From positions 7,511,063-7,575,062 of the forward strand of contig CM040755.1 of the NCBI GenBank assembly GCA_022829145.1: a DNA stretch of 64,000 nt. Direction: 5' to 3'. This stretch comes from Albula goreensis. Taxonomy: Eukaryota; Chordata; Actinopteri; Albuliformes; Albulidae. This document shows positions 36,071 to 46,578 of this stretch, piece by piece. The notes beneath the pieces were generated by a model that saw nothing but the letters and a program-made list of their open reading frames with translations, was not told where the DNA came from and searched no databases. The number at the start of each line of letters is the position of its first letter. The stretch's first letter is position 1. The translations under genes and the position numbers were made by a program.

Positions 36071-36673
36071 TACGTCACAGATATGAACTTCAGTGTAATG
36101 GACTGACTGGCCTACCAAGTGTGGTTTGAAATGGGAAATATCAAGGTGTTTATTTTCACTGGAAAAAAAAATGAGTGTTAAACAATAGTGGGTCCCATTT
36201 TCTGTCAAAGAGGAAAGTCTATCATACAAAATCAAACACTGGAGTTACAGAAGTGTGTCACAGAAACGGGATGCATCACCCAGAAAGCTAATGCAGAATC
36301 CTCGTCCTGATCGCTGCTGATCATTAGTCAAAGGAAAGTTTATAGTTGCAAAATGAGACAAAAAATTAATAGCAATTTAAGTAATGATAACAACCCCTCA
36401 AATCTGTGAACTGACCTGTTCGTACATCAAGATGCAGAGATTTCAACATTATTCCCAAAGAAATTTGTACGTTTTCTCTACTACTGGATATATGTGTGCA
36501 CATACACATGTATGTACATGTGTAATACCGTGATGATACATGGGCCTCACCTTGGCCGTGTCTCTGTCTGTCTGTCCAAGGGCCTGACTGTACCAAGCTA
36601 TGGGATGTGGAAATCTGTGCCTTCCCCTGAATTAAAAAGAAGCAGAACTGAGGACATCACGGACTGTTTATTT

Positions 36674-36711
36674 GGGGTGGGGATGGGGGTGGGGGTGGGG
36701 GTGGGGGGGCC
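36674..36711 (+). repeat. G-rich tract, (GGGGGT)n
   Basis: Five or more runs of four to seven G separated by single T or A bases, a strong G-quadruplex pattern, on the sense strand of smad6 intron 3. Confidence 0.8.
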
Positions 36712-37319
36712 GCTAAACATCCTGTATTAAAAGTCCTGCCAGGCTTTGGAGTGGCCTCCACGGGCCAGTCAATCGGACCTTTGATTCTGGGGTAACGCTG
36801 GTAGGGGTGTGTCATGTCATGGGGGCAGGGCCGAGTGAGGAGACGATGTCTGAGCACATCCAATCGGAAGGGAGAAGGAAGTTATGGGAGGACCCCCTGT
36901 AGAGACATTCCCCACCAGCCCCTCGATCCATCCAATCCTGTTGTGAGCTCTGAAAGAGAACTGATCTCATCTCGTGGCTCTTTTGACCAAGTCTCATGTT
37001 CACACATGTTCACACTAAAAATTACAATCAGAGATGCATCATAACAGAGAAAGTGAAATATGGGAAGAGAGAGTGGGGGACATGCAAGACTAACTATTAA
37101 AACAATGTGTTAATCAATAATCAAACTCAGTGTTCCAGGAAGTTCCAGTGGAGGCTTGGGGGGGTGGAGCAGGGGGTTGTTTTTGGTCCTCCTGGTGAGT
37201 CTATTTCCTCATGTCTCTCTACTCCTGCCCCAAGAGCGAGTGTCCGCTCACACCACCCCCACCCCCACCAACCCCCCCACTGCAGTGCCTGTCTCCCCAA
37301 TGGCGCCATTCATTCAACA

Positions 37320-37600
37320 CAGGCCACGGGGTTACAGCAACAAATAAGGGGCAAGCAGCGCCATTAAATATGTATGGAATGTGCCAATGTTGGTTTAGCG
37401 TTTTAATGCCCCGCGTCTGAAGGCGGCAGAGGTGAACAATGAGCCGTTTGAGCGCCGGGCCGGCTCTGATCGCCGGGCCGGCTCTGTGCCGCCGCGGCAC
37501 CAAAGCCGGCACAGGCCCTCTGATGGCCTGCCAGTCATTGATATAGTTTGATTTGTGTATTAAACCACGGCTCGACCGCAGCTTTGAATTCATAAGCAGG
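37320..37600. promoter_or_regulatory. Candidate intronic regulatory block in smad6 intron 3
   Basis: Unique sequence with CpGs (ccgcgtctgaaggcggcag), a tandem direct repeat of cgccgggccggctctg (37454 and 37471), gccgccgcggcac, and AT-rich homeodomain-like motifs on both sides (gccattaaatatg, cattgatatag). The mix of GC-rich SMAD-like and homeobox-like sites in a large intron suggests an enhancer. Conservation cannot be tested here. Confidence 0.35.
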
Positions 37601-37645
37601 AGGTAGGGGTGGGGGTGGGGGGGTGGGGTGGGGGGGGGGCAGGGG
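37601..37645 (+). repeat. Second G-rich tract
   Basis: Runs of four to eleven G separated by single T or short spacers, again on the smad6 sense strand. It directly follows a GC-rich candidate regulatory block. Confidence 0.8.
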
Positions 37646-39077
37646 GTAAGTTTAGCTGTCTGGTCATGATGTAAGACCTTTTGGTTCAAAGCCTGAGATT
37701 TTTGTTTTTTTCCAAGTCCCTGAAAAGAGGTGTTGGGCGGCCATAGTCAGACACATTGCTAGCCATGTTTTTAGATCTCCGCGCTGAACACACATGAAGG
37801 GTAGCAGTGGCGTGGGATCGTGGGGGCCGACGTGGTAAACAAGGCCGTTTACAGGGCCCATATGGGCCCAGGGTTTCACCTGCAGTTTGGAGAGGAGGGG
37901 GGCCCACAGCACCGGGGTGAACTGCAGCAGGACCGAGGTTGTGAGGCTCTGCTTTAGTGCGCATGTGGGCCCTTACCAAGGAAGGATCTAATGTCCGTTT
38001 GAGCTCAGCCCCTTTCACGTCTGTGCAAGTGGCAAGTTTTAAGGTCCATATCGGATCTAAGATGTGTGTCTGAAGGTGTGAATGTTTTATGTTGTATGAG
38101 ACTCTCCTGGCACTCCCTGGTCTATATATGGGTGTATGGGCTTGGTATATACTGACTTATCCTCTGATGCTATAGGCAGTATGTAGTTGGTGGTGTGTCT
38201 GTAGTGTGTAAAGATGTCATGTGAATGAGTCACACATCTGTGGCACTCTCCTCCTGGAGCTGGCCGGAAAGAGTTTCTAGCAACAGATCAACACGATCAG
38301 GGGTTGAGTTCTGGTTGAAAAACTGGGGAAAATTGATGTAAGAAAAAATAAATAAAGAAACTGGTGGTCAATTACTTCTACTTAGGAATCCTGCAGTTGG
38401 GTGGATGCTTGAAGTGGGAAACTTCCTAATGCAACCAAATCCACCCTCAGAAATCAGCTGGCATCATTTAGATTGAGCATCTGGAATGGAAGCAATTGAG
38501 GGTATAATATCTATGTGAAGTGCACAAAGCTAGATATCTGTGTAGTTGCGGTATCTATGGTACTTCCGTCAATGGCACCATCCAGGTGAGTCAGTGAGCA
38601 GCTGGGGGTGGGCGGAACCTGAGACGTCATAGTGATTGACTGACATTTCCTCCAGGGAAATTGTTGTGGGCATGTCCCTAGTGGATTCACCCATTACACA
38701 CACCCACACTAGTTGGTGTTGATGCGGTTAGCATGTCAGATACTTTTTTTGTTTTGGCTTGTTGGCAAGTTCAGATTCCCGGCATTTATATAAAAAAAAA
38801 AAAATTATGTACAAAAAGAGCTTTGTGTATTGCTTGAGGCAGCAGGGGGAAAAAAAACAACAAAGAAAAAAAAAACGTTGGACGCGTACGACCCCAAGGC
38901 AGCCGCCGGGGCTTCCAGAGTTTAGGAACTTTTTGGTAAATTTGATTTCATGTGACAATGGTGAGTTTGTGGTGTAGTTCTCCCCCTCATCGCTGTGACA
39001 GAGTGGAAGCGTTGTGGTCTATAGACAAGAAAAGCAGATCCTCCATTTGGTGTGTGTCATATTGTAACTTACTTAGG

Positions 39078-39150
<73 letters not shown>

Positions 39151-39740
39151 ATCTATGTGCATGTGTGTGTGTGAATTCATCTGGGTGAATGTTTCAGTAC
39201 TAGCATGTGTGTGCATGCGTGCGTGCGTGCATGCGTGTGTGTGTGTATGTACAAATGTTTGTGCATGTTTTGGAATGTATTTTTGCATGTTTTTGCATGT
39301 GCATGTTTGTATGTGAGTGCTTCTGTATATGTGCTTTTTTCTGTATGTGCATTCACATGTACATACATTTCTGTGCATATGCATTTGTGCATGTTTGTGT
39401 CTTTTTGTGTGTGACCACATACATTTATATGTGTGCGTGCATGCACTTGCTCATGTATATGTTTGTGTGCATGTAAGCGCGCATGTATGTATGTGTTTGT
39501 GTTTCTGTATGTGTGCTTGCTTGTATGCTCATTTGTGTGTGTGATTTCTGTATGTATGCACATGCTGTATATGTTTCTGTATGTGTGTATTTGTGCATGT
39601 ATTTCTGAATGCTTGCTTGCGTGCATGTACGTGTCTGTATGTTGTCTGTATGCATGGGTTGTGTGTGTGTGTGTTTCTGTATGTGTGTGTGTGTTTCTCG
39701 TGTGTGTGTGTGTACATTTCTGTATGTGTGTGCGTGCCTG
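39078..39740. repeat. Large TG-rich microsatellite tract
   Basis: Pure (TG)n at 39079-39147, then about 600 bp of degenerate TGTGTGCATGTTTGTATG-like sequence. Many open frames on both strands (up to 151 codons) come from Cys/Val/Met and Thr/His periodicity and are not genes. Confidence 0.9.
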
Positions 39741-40329
39741 TTTGTGTCTTTCTCTGTGCTCTGCAGTGCTTAGATGCAGAAGCCTGTGGCATGTTAAAAT
39801 AAGGTTTAAATTACAGGACTGGCTGTGGTCTCCTCCTCTCCCTCACTGTTTTAGCTTAATGAAATCCTGCCCTTCCCTTCGGCTTTAAGACTCTTTGCAG
39901 ATGGTGACAGGCAGCGATTTTATGAATTATCTGAAATTTTTTCTCATTTCGCTTTTTTCCCCTCATTTATTTATTTATTAAATTTTTTTATGAATTTGGT
40001 TTTTAGAGGAGAAGCAGTTGTTTGAGGGGAAAGTAATTTGCTTTGTCTTGGGGTTCTGCATGCTGATTTTTTAAGGGAGTCTGTAGTTGTTCCACATTCA
40101 GCTACTTTCGTCTTCACTCCACTGGCCTGATCAGTCAGATGGCAGCGCTGTGATCCTCCAAGTAGTTGGGGGCCAGTTGGTTTGTTGTATGTTGCCCTGA
40201 AATATTGGTTCTCAAAAACCAGAGCCATTGATTTTTACTCTTCATACCTCTGCCACTTCAGCGTTGTAAACACTGTTCTATAATATATAAATGCACAAAA
40301 CCATCAATGCTAAATTCTGACCTCCCTCC

Positions 40330-40378
40330 CCTCTCTCACACACACACTTGCTCCCTCACTCAGTCTCTCTCTCTCTCA

Positions 40379-40414
<36 letters not shown>

Positions 40415-40432
40415 TACACACACACACATAAA
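40330..40432. repeat. CT/CA compound microsatellite
   Basis: Short CA run, then (CT)n at about 40361-40398, then (CA)n with one cat interruption to 40430. Confidence 0.85.
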
Positions 40433-41403
40433 TCCAATCCAGAGTATGAGACGACAAGCCCTTAACCTCATCTCCTCACTCTACAGCATTCAGTACATGA
40501 CTAAAGGTGAAAAATAGTTTTAACTTCTCAGAGAGGAAGTTAATGGTTTGGGACATGGCAGAGGACCAATGGGAAACTGTTTGTCAGACTCTCTGTCTCT
40601 CTTCCTCATAGGGGCAAAGGTTGCAAATAACAACATCCTCAACAACAACAGACAAAACGGTTACATAACTATATTTACTTTGTATACAATTGTAAAACAG
40701 ATTGATAATTCTTTTTTGAAGCACCAGTTGAGAGAAATTGCTCACTCAGAGGATTGATGCTGTTATTTACTGTGCTTCTTTCTTCCAAAGGCAAGCTGCT
40801 ACATATGGAGATAACACAGTTTTGTTGGTTGTTTTTCTGTGTTGTTGCATGTGGTAAAATTTGTGGTAGGAGGAAGTGCGTCTGTTTCAGCCTCACCTCC
40901 GTCTCACAGCGGTCACGTGACCTGTCCTAGGGGGCGCCAGGTTTGTTTGTGTTGTCCTGTTCCAATGATGGTTGATATTGAGTAAGGACCTGTCTGTCTC
41001 TGCTCTCTGTCCCTGACAGTGGAGAGGTGTTCCGGCGGTTTGTTATTTCTCTAGAGCGCGCTGAAGCTATCGTTCTCCCTGTACTCCTGATGAGAAGAGG
41101 CAGCTATTCTCTGCCCTTGAGCTGTGTTTCTCTGCCTCTCCTCGTCTTTGTCTTACTTCACTTGTTGCTTTTAAAAGCATTACCACATGATAACTGATGA
41201 CTGCTGCTCCAGCTTCCAAGCCTCCTTTGTGTGCTAAGCAGCAATTACTCTGCGTTGCTGAGTGACTCAGAGGGAGAGAGGGAGAGAGGGAGGAAGGGAG
41301 GGAGGGGTGCATTGTTTATGCATTTGGATTTGTTCTCTGCAGTGCCAGGTTTTGTTTTTGTGAGTATCTAAGTGTGTTCTATCTGACTTTCTGACTTTTT
41401 TTT

Positions 41404-41580
41404 TAAACTCTCATTGTCTCCTCATCATACTACCTGTGAGGCCCTGCCTCCTGATTACTCTGCCTGAGGTTCCCTTCTTCCTCATTACACTGTCTGTGAG
41501 GCTCCGCCTCCTCATTAAACTGCCTGTGAGGCTCCGCCCCCATATTATAATGACTGTGAGGCTCCACCTCCTCATTCCAT
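41404..41580 (+). repeat. 30-bp minisatellite
   Basis: The motif ctgtgaggctccgcctcctc recurs with exact 30-bp spacing at 41434, 41464 (diverged), 41494, 41524 and 41554. Because 30 is a multiple of three, the opposite strand keeps one open frame with a ten-residue period (MRRRSLTDSV-like); this is treated as repeat-derived. Confidence 0.8.
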
Positions 41581-41989
41581 TGTCATGCTCTGGCTGATCC
41601 AAATGTTGTATTTGCTTTGGTTTGCACTGAATGCTTCGCTGTGATGAAAACATCCCATTGTTGAACAACATTCATGTCATAATGGTAGTCATGGTTGGAG
41701 CTTGGAATCAAGGTTGAGGTGAAGTGGACGGAACTGCAGCTCACGTAGGTGAAGGGACTTCTTCCCATTCAAAATATGATGGAGAGCAGGAGCACTGAGG
41801 TGGAGAGAGAAGCATCATTTTTATGTTGAACGATGCAGGCCTAAGGTTGAGATCAGGGTTGCCGGTGAGCCCCTGGGCCAGAATGCGTGGGCGCAGGGAT
41901 GACCCCACACACGGGTATGTGGGAGGCCTGCTGTCCGTGTGAGGAGCCTGGAGAGGCCCGAGCTATCTTAATGAACTGAGAAGGCATGT

Positions 41990-42132
41990 GTGTTAGCGTG
42001 AGAGAGAGAGAGTGTCTGTTTGAGCTTCAGAGTGTGTGAGCATGAGAGAGAGAGAGAATGACTGATTAAGGGTGAGAGAGCATGAGTGAGAGTCAGAGAG
42101 ACTGTGAGCGTCAGAGGGAGGGTGTGCATGTG

Positions 42133-42164
<32 letters not shown>

Positions 42165-42200
42165 GTTAGAGAGAGGGAACATGTGAAAGAGTGTGTGTGA
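41990..42200. repeat. GA-rich and GT microsatellites
   Basis: GAGAGA runs at 41999-42010 and 42041-42058, irregular gagtgag sequence, and a pure GT run at 42131-42161. Confidence 0.8.
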
Positions 42201-42299
42201 GATCCTAGGAGACTGAATGAAACTAAGAGACTGTGAATGAGTCACAGACTGTGTAGGAAGATGGTAATGAGAGGGTATCTATGGGCGCAGTGATGTTGC

Positions 42300-42495
42300 A
42301 GACAGGGGTACGGGGTAGGGGGAGTGAGGGGGTACATGGGGGACAGGAGTTGGGGCAGTTAGCGAGTACACAGGGGACAGGGGTAGGGGAAATTGGGGGG
42401 TACACAGGGGACAAGTGTGGGTGTAGTTAGGGGGTACATGAGGGGCAGTAAAGGGGAACCCAGGAGGTATGTGCGGGTGCAGTAAGGGGGTTTGG
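42300..42495 (+). repeat. 34-bp minisatellite
   Basis: The motif ggggtacacaggggacag recurs near 42331, 42365, 42398, 42432 and 42466 (ggtatgtg), spacing 33-34 bp, with G-rich internal sequence. Copies diverge. The Pro-rich open frames on the opposite strand come from the repeat. Confidence 0.75.
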
Positions 42496-43079
42496 AGTCT
42501 CGTTTGGGGCTCGTTTGTGTTCCGTGTGCAGCATGCAGGGGGAAGGGGAACATGGCCTGACACTGTGAGATTATAGTGGATGTGTTCTAGGAGAAGCTGC
42601 TTCTTCTAATGGGTAAACAGAGCTGTTAAACAGTGGCTGGGTTAATGAGGAACAGAAGCTCAGTAATTGTTTCCAGTTTTCTCTCCACCCCCAGCCCCCC
42701 CCCCCCGCACCCCCCATATTCTATAAACTTGGCTGCATTGTGGGGTGCCTGCCTGACACTGCCTTTACTCAAGACTTAAACAAACTGCCACGCAGCACCA
42801 AACAGGAAGTTGAGCGACTTCCGCCATGGTTTGGCTGATCCGGCGTCAGGCAGGTTACATTTAGGCACTGAGCAGTCACTTCAGAGCAACTACCAAAAGT
42901 GCGTTCAACGGTCTTCGAGATGGCAGTGAACAGAGGTGATGCTAATCAGTTAGCATCACAGCCAATACTTATGCTCTTTTTGTCAACCTATAGAATGTCA
43001 CTGAAAGCCCTTTTGACGTTTTCAGCTATATATCGTATTCCCATAGCTTGAGAATGGTTTTGCACAATGATCCAAACCT

Positions 43080-43325
43080 GGATACCGACATATCAGTAAA
43101 AGTTCAAGTACTTTGGCTGTAAAATTCAGTTCCCTTGCATGCTGCTGTCTCCACGAGCTGTGGCATATGTTTTTGCATATATTACAGGTGTGACGTGGTT
43201 ATCCTGTTTGAAAAGTTCCTGAACTAATGAAAGGGTGTTACTTTTACAACCAGTACTGTGAACTCTAACGTCACCATTCTCTGCTTTTATGACTATCATT
43301 GGAGTAAAATCAGGAAGTTAGTTTT
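43080..43325 (+). repeat. Dispersed repeat family A, copy 4
   Basis: In smad6 intron 3. Landmarks: gacatatcagtaaaagttca (43087), tactttggctgtaaaattca, ttttgcatatattacaggtg (43171), ctgtttgaaaagttcctgaa (43204), gttacttttacaaccagtac (43237), tgaactctaacgtcaccatt and tggagtaaaatcagg. It is the most complete copy and appears to define an element of about 240 bp. Confidence 0.65.
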
Positions 43326-43476
43326 GCTGTAGAAGGCGCCTTTAGGTTCTGCTTTAGGTGCGAGGAGGTTTAGAGAGAAGCATGCTGTAAGACAACAGCA
43401 ATGAGTGGAAAATTGAAATTGAAGTTGTTTTCAGGCTGCGGTTGAAGATAGACAGGAACTCTGACTGCAGTCAGAG

Positions 43477-43535
43477 ACATGCATTATTACAGGACATGCG
43501 TTATTGCAGGACATGCGTTATTAAAGGGCTGCATT
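43477..43535 (+). repeat. 17-bp tandem repeat
   Basis: Three copies of acatgcgttattgcagg (first copy acatgcattattacagg) begin at 43477, 43494 and 43511, followed by a partial fourth. Confidence 0.85.
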
Positions 43536-44877
43536 ATTCTGCCTCGCTCTTCTACAACAAGATGCCTGCATGAGCTGCAAGGACAAGTGTATTACGAGAT
43601 AAGGGAACAACACATGAGACTGTTTTATGCTAGGGGCAGGTCATTCAGCTTATCTAGGCCCAGCACACATGGGCAGTAAAGCGCCTTTGCTTTGGTGACA
43701 CTGTTATTTGTCATTCCAGCAAAGACCAATTTGAATTTGGAAAAGCAGCAAGGTGTAGTAAACGGTCATATGATTTATACGGCCATAGCTGTGATAAGCA
43801 TGTAGCCCTAAACATTACTGAGAATAATCAGAGAGCTTCTGTCTTGGACAGTACCAAAATTTTGGTTTTATTCTGAAAGATTTTTGAGAGATATTTTGAC
43901 TAAGGCACCTCCGGGAAAAATGTTAGAATTTTTATCACAAATATATTTTAAAGCTTTCCATTTGGGGTTTTTCTTCTCTATGCTCTATATAAGGTTTGTA
44001 TTACCCTGTGATTATATTTGTGTTTTTATTGTATGCTTTGTCTTTATTTATTGATTGGTTTTATTAATATTTTACCGTGAACTTGCGATGAGATGGCCTT
44101 TGTTGCCGTCTTGGCATGAAATATCAAGTATCTATCTATCTTGGGCAGTACCATGGTTGTAGGTCAGTAGTGGTTTAAATGTGTTACTGTATTTTTATCA
44201 GAAGGACATTACTCTTGCTCCTTCTGCATTGTGAGTGATGGCTGTTTAATAAAAATTGTATGTGTTATATTGCAAGAGACAAAAAAGTTTGAATGCCTGA
44301 TTCATCATTTGAATATGATCAAAATTCAGGTGGACTCCTCAATCACTTCAGGGACTGTGTAACCTGAATATAGGCTCCCTTTGCCATGCACCTTACTATG
44401 GAATTCTCCTGCATCTTGGGGGCTGATAAACCCCATGACATAATTCATAATTGTGTTGATCCATAAGGAGTAGAGCAGAGCCAGCGCTGGCAGTGGAGGA
44501 ACAGAATTCTTCACAGGAGGGTGTGGATGGAGGCAGGCTTCAGTTTGAGTCCAGCACTTGTATCATAATTTATATTGGAGGTATATATAACTGGATGAGA
44601 CTGCAGCCTTGAATTGCATTAGTATGTGATCATATTCTCTCACTCACCCTTCATATTTAATATGCGGTATTGGCATGAAATACCCAGAGTAAACCTCACT
44701 GTTTGTCATGTGAATTTGAGTGTAAGCGTTGTGATGCATAAACATCTCTGTGTTACAGAGCCATCATCTGTACAGTATGCCTGTCCAGCTGTTTTTTTAG
44801 GTCTATAATTGGAATGCAATGAAATATATGTGTTTTTAATGGCACTGTGTGTGGATGAAATGATGTGACTTTAAAAC

Positions 44878-45121
44878 TGTTCTCTCTCCCTTCCTCCTTT
44901 TTAACTTCCCACTCTCCTTTTCTCTCTTCCTCCCTCTCTCCCTCCATCTCTCTCTCTCCTCCTTCCTCTCCCTCTCTCCTCCACTTTGCTTTCCCTATTC
45001 CCAACCTCCCTCTCTCCCTCCCTGTACCTTTTACCTTCCTCTATCCCTCTCCCCCACACTCTGTCTTTGTCTCCCTCCCTCCCTCCTCCCCTCTCTTCCC
45101 CCCTCTCTCTCATTCTCTCAG
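44878..45121 (+). promoter_or_regulatory. Very long polypyrimidine tract at the smad6 exon 4 acceptor
   Basis: About 240 nt composed almost entirely of C and T, ending exactly at the tctcag acceptor of the last exon. Ordinary tracts are 15-40 nt. It is built of irregular CTCTCCCT-like runs rather than one exact unit. It could bind polypyrimidine-tract proteins and, as a purine/pyrimidine strand asymmetry, could form triplex DNA. The sequence is seen directly; functional effects are inferred. Confidence 0.75.
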
Positions 45122-45799
45122 ATGCCAGTATATCTGTGGACGGTGTGAGGCAGACTCACTGGTGCAGTGTGGCGTATTGGGAGCTGCGCTCGCGGGTGGG
45201 CCGCCTGTACGCCGTGCACGACCACTCCGTCAGCATCTTCTACGACCTACCTCAGGGAACGGGCTTCTGTCTGGGCCAGCTGGGCCAGGAGCCCTGGGGG
45301 GGCAGCAGGGGGCTCGTTGGGGCCAGGACCAGGCCCGGGGGGAGCCGGCGGGGCGTGGGGCGCGGGCGCGGTCCGCCGCACGCGTGGCAAGATCGGCTTC
45401 GGCATCCTGCTGACCAAGGAGCCAGACGGGGTGTGGGCCTACAACCGCAGCCAGCACCCCATCTTCGTCAGCTCGCCCACGCTGGACCCCCCGCGCTGGC
45501 GGCGCCGGAGCTTGGCCGTGCGAAAAGTCCCGCCGGGTTACTCCATCAAGGTGTTCGACTTCGACAGGTCCCGCTTCTCACCCCTGCGGAACACTGCCGC
45601 CGCCACCGCCGCGCCCCCTGCCACAACAGACCCTGCCTACGCCCACCCGGACGGGCCCTTCGACCCAAATAGCGTCCGCATCAGCTTCGCCAAGGGCTGG
45701 GGGCCCTGTTACTCCCGTCAGTGCATCACTTCCTGCCCCTGCTGGCTGGAGATCCTGCTCAACCACAGCCATCACAGACTGTCACAGCAACCGCGATAA
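45122..45799 (+). CDS. smad6: smad6 coding exon 4 (MH2 domain, frame broken)
   Basis: Last coding exon, acceptor tctcag at 45116-45121. The first frame gives [20 protein letters not shown], then [20 protein letters not shown] and GTGFCLGQL. The next frame resumes as [65 protein letters not shown] and [11 protein letters not shown], stop at 45797. All of these are SMAD6 MH2 blocks. As in other inhibitory SMADs there is no C-terminal SSXS receptor-phosphorylation motif. Between about 45280 and 45372 is a Gly/Arg-coding GC-rich segment roughly 20 residues longer than in human. Within it one extra base, relative to a multiple of three, shifts the frame. Read literally, the first frame stops at 45672 and loses the rest of MH2. 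An Ala/Thr-rich insertion (about 45585-45650) and a C-terminal extension [11 protein letters not shown] are further differences from human. An assembly or base error in a G run is the simplest explanation; a true lesion is possible. Confidence 0.9.
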
Positions 45800-46190
45800 G
45801 CCTATCCCAAATAAGCATCTACCTTAGATTTAATATAAAGCTGTTTGTTTTTTATTATATGAAAAATATATATATTATACTTGTAAATACAAAGTCATTT
45901 TTACAGTGTAATTATTTATATATGGTGCAATGTGTCAATTTACAAGAAGAATCCAGAAAATGCACTTTGGCATATACATATATGTGCATATGTATATGTA
46001 TGTATATACATACATATGTATATATACACGTGTGTATATATATGAGATCATGTTTTCAATACCATTTAAAAACGTGCACAATGAAAATAGGAAGATTCTG
46101 GTTTTGGGGTATAATGTTCGTATGCTCTTACTACCCAGACAATAGCTCACAGCATCTACAGACTGGATAATAAAGTACTGGTATTAAGAT
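45800..46190 (+). other. smad6: smad6 3' untranslated region with polyadenylation signal
   Basis: AT-rich sequence after the smad6 stop codon. An AATAAA polyadenylation signal lies at 46169-46174, followed by GT-rich sequence (gtctccgtggttagtgtctg), so cleavage is expected near 46190. The region contains many TATA/ATGTA tracts, including a perfect 24-nt palindrome at 45994-46017. Its AT richness contrasts sharply with the GC-rich exon immediately upstream. The exact 3' end is inferred. Confidence 0.7.
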
Positions 46191-46454
46191 GTCTCCGTGG
46201 TTAGTGTCTGATTTCAATTAGAGATGGAGATGGGAGGAGGGAGGAAGGGAGGGAGAGGAGCGGCAGATGATGGCGGAGAGATGGTGAAGGTGTGAGGGAA
46301 TGTATTAGGACTCACAGCCAATGGAGGTGATAATTGGGCTCAGGAAAGATGGAACCAGGTGCTCATTAACAGTGTGAGAGGGGATATACTGAGATAATGC
46401 CAGAGGCCCAAAAAATAGCAACAAAAACTAATACTACAGAAAAACTTCAGAACT

Positions 46455-46578
46455 GGGCAGCAGAGCAGTGTAGCCTTGATCAAGACACATGGTAAAAAAT
46501 CGCTCCAGTAAAAATATCCAGCTTCATAAAGTCGCTCTGGGTAAGAGCGTCAGCCTAAATGCCTGGATGTAATGTAAC
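46455..46578 (+). mobile_element. SINE 3' fragment
   Basis: Carries cagtgtagccttgatcaaga and the tail agtcgctctgggtaagagcg then tcagcctaaatgcctggatg, the same type of 3' module as the SINE at 33328-33545. The tRNA-like head is missing, so this is a 5'-truncated or older copy. Confidence 0.65.

Larger units (their letters stand above)
29202..45121 (+). other. smad6: smad6 intron 3
   Basis: 15.9-kb intron, the largest of the gene. It contains a possible SINE fragment (29745-29890), a long C-rich tract (30885-30985), TG/CA microsatellites, an interspersed repeat (32830-33160), a tRNA-derived SINE (33328-33545), two copies of a dispersed family (34890-35140 and 43080-43325), G-rich tracts (36674-36711 and 37601-37645), a candidate regulatory block (37320-37600), a 650-bp TG-rich stretch (39080-39740), and several minisatellites between 41.4 and 43.5 kb. 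It ends in a 240-nt polypyrimidine tract. No additional coding exon was recognised. Confidence 0.85.

Noticed and set aside
39073-39888. Several Cys/Val- or Thr/His-rich open frames on both strands
   Set aside because: They arise from TG/CA repeats. The amino-acid composition simply reflects dinucleotide periodicity.
41411-41671. Ten-residue repeat protein on the - strand
   Set aside because: The frame follows an exact 30-bp minisatellite and lies in a smad6 intron with no start or splice support.
45280-45375. A mini-intron explaining the smad6 frame shift
   Set aside because: No GT...AG pair of workable length restores the frame, and the segment is under 100 nt. A one-base indel in a G run is simpler.
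44865-45413. + strand frame running from the polypyrimidine tract into exon 4
   Set aside because: The N-terminal part is translated pyrimidine tract (Ser/Pro/Leu) and is intronic; the acceptor at 45121 marks the real exon start.
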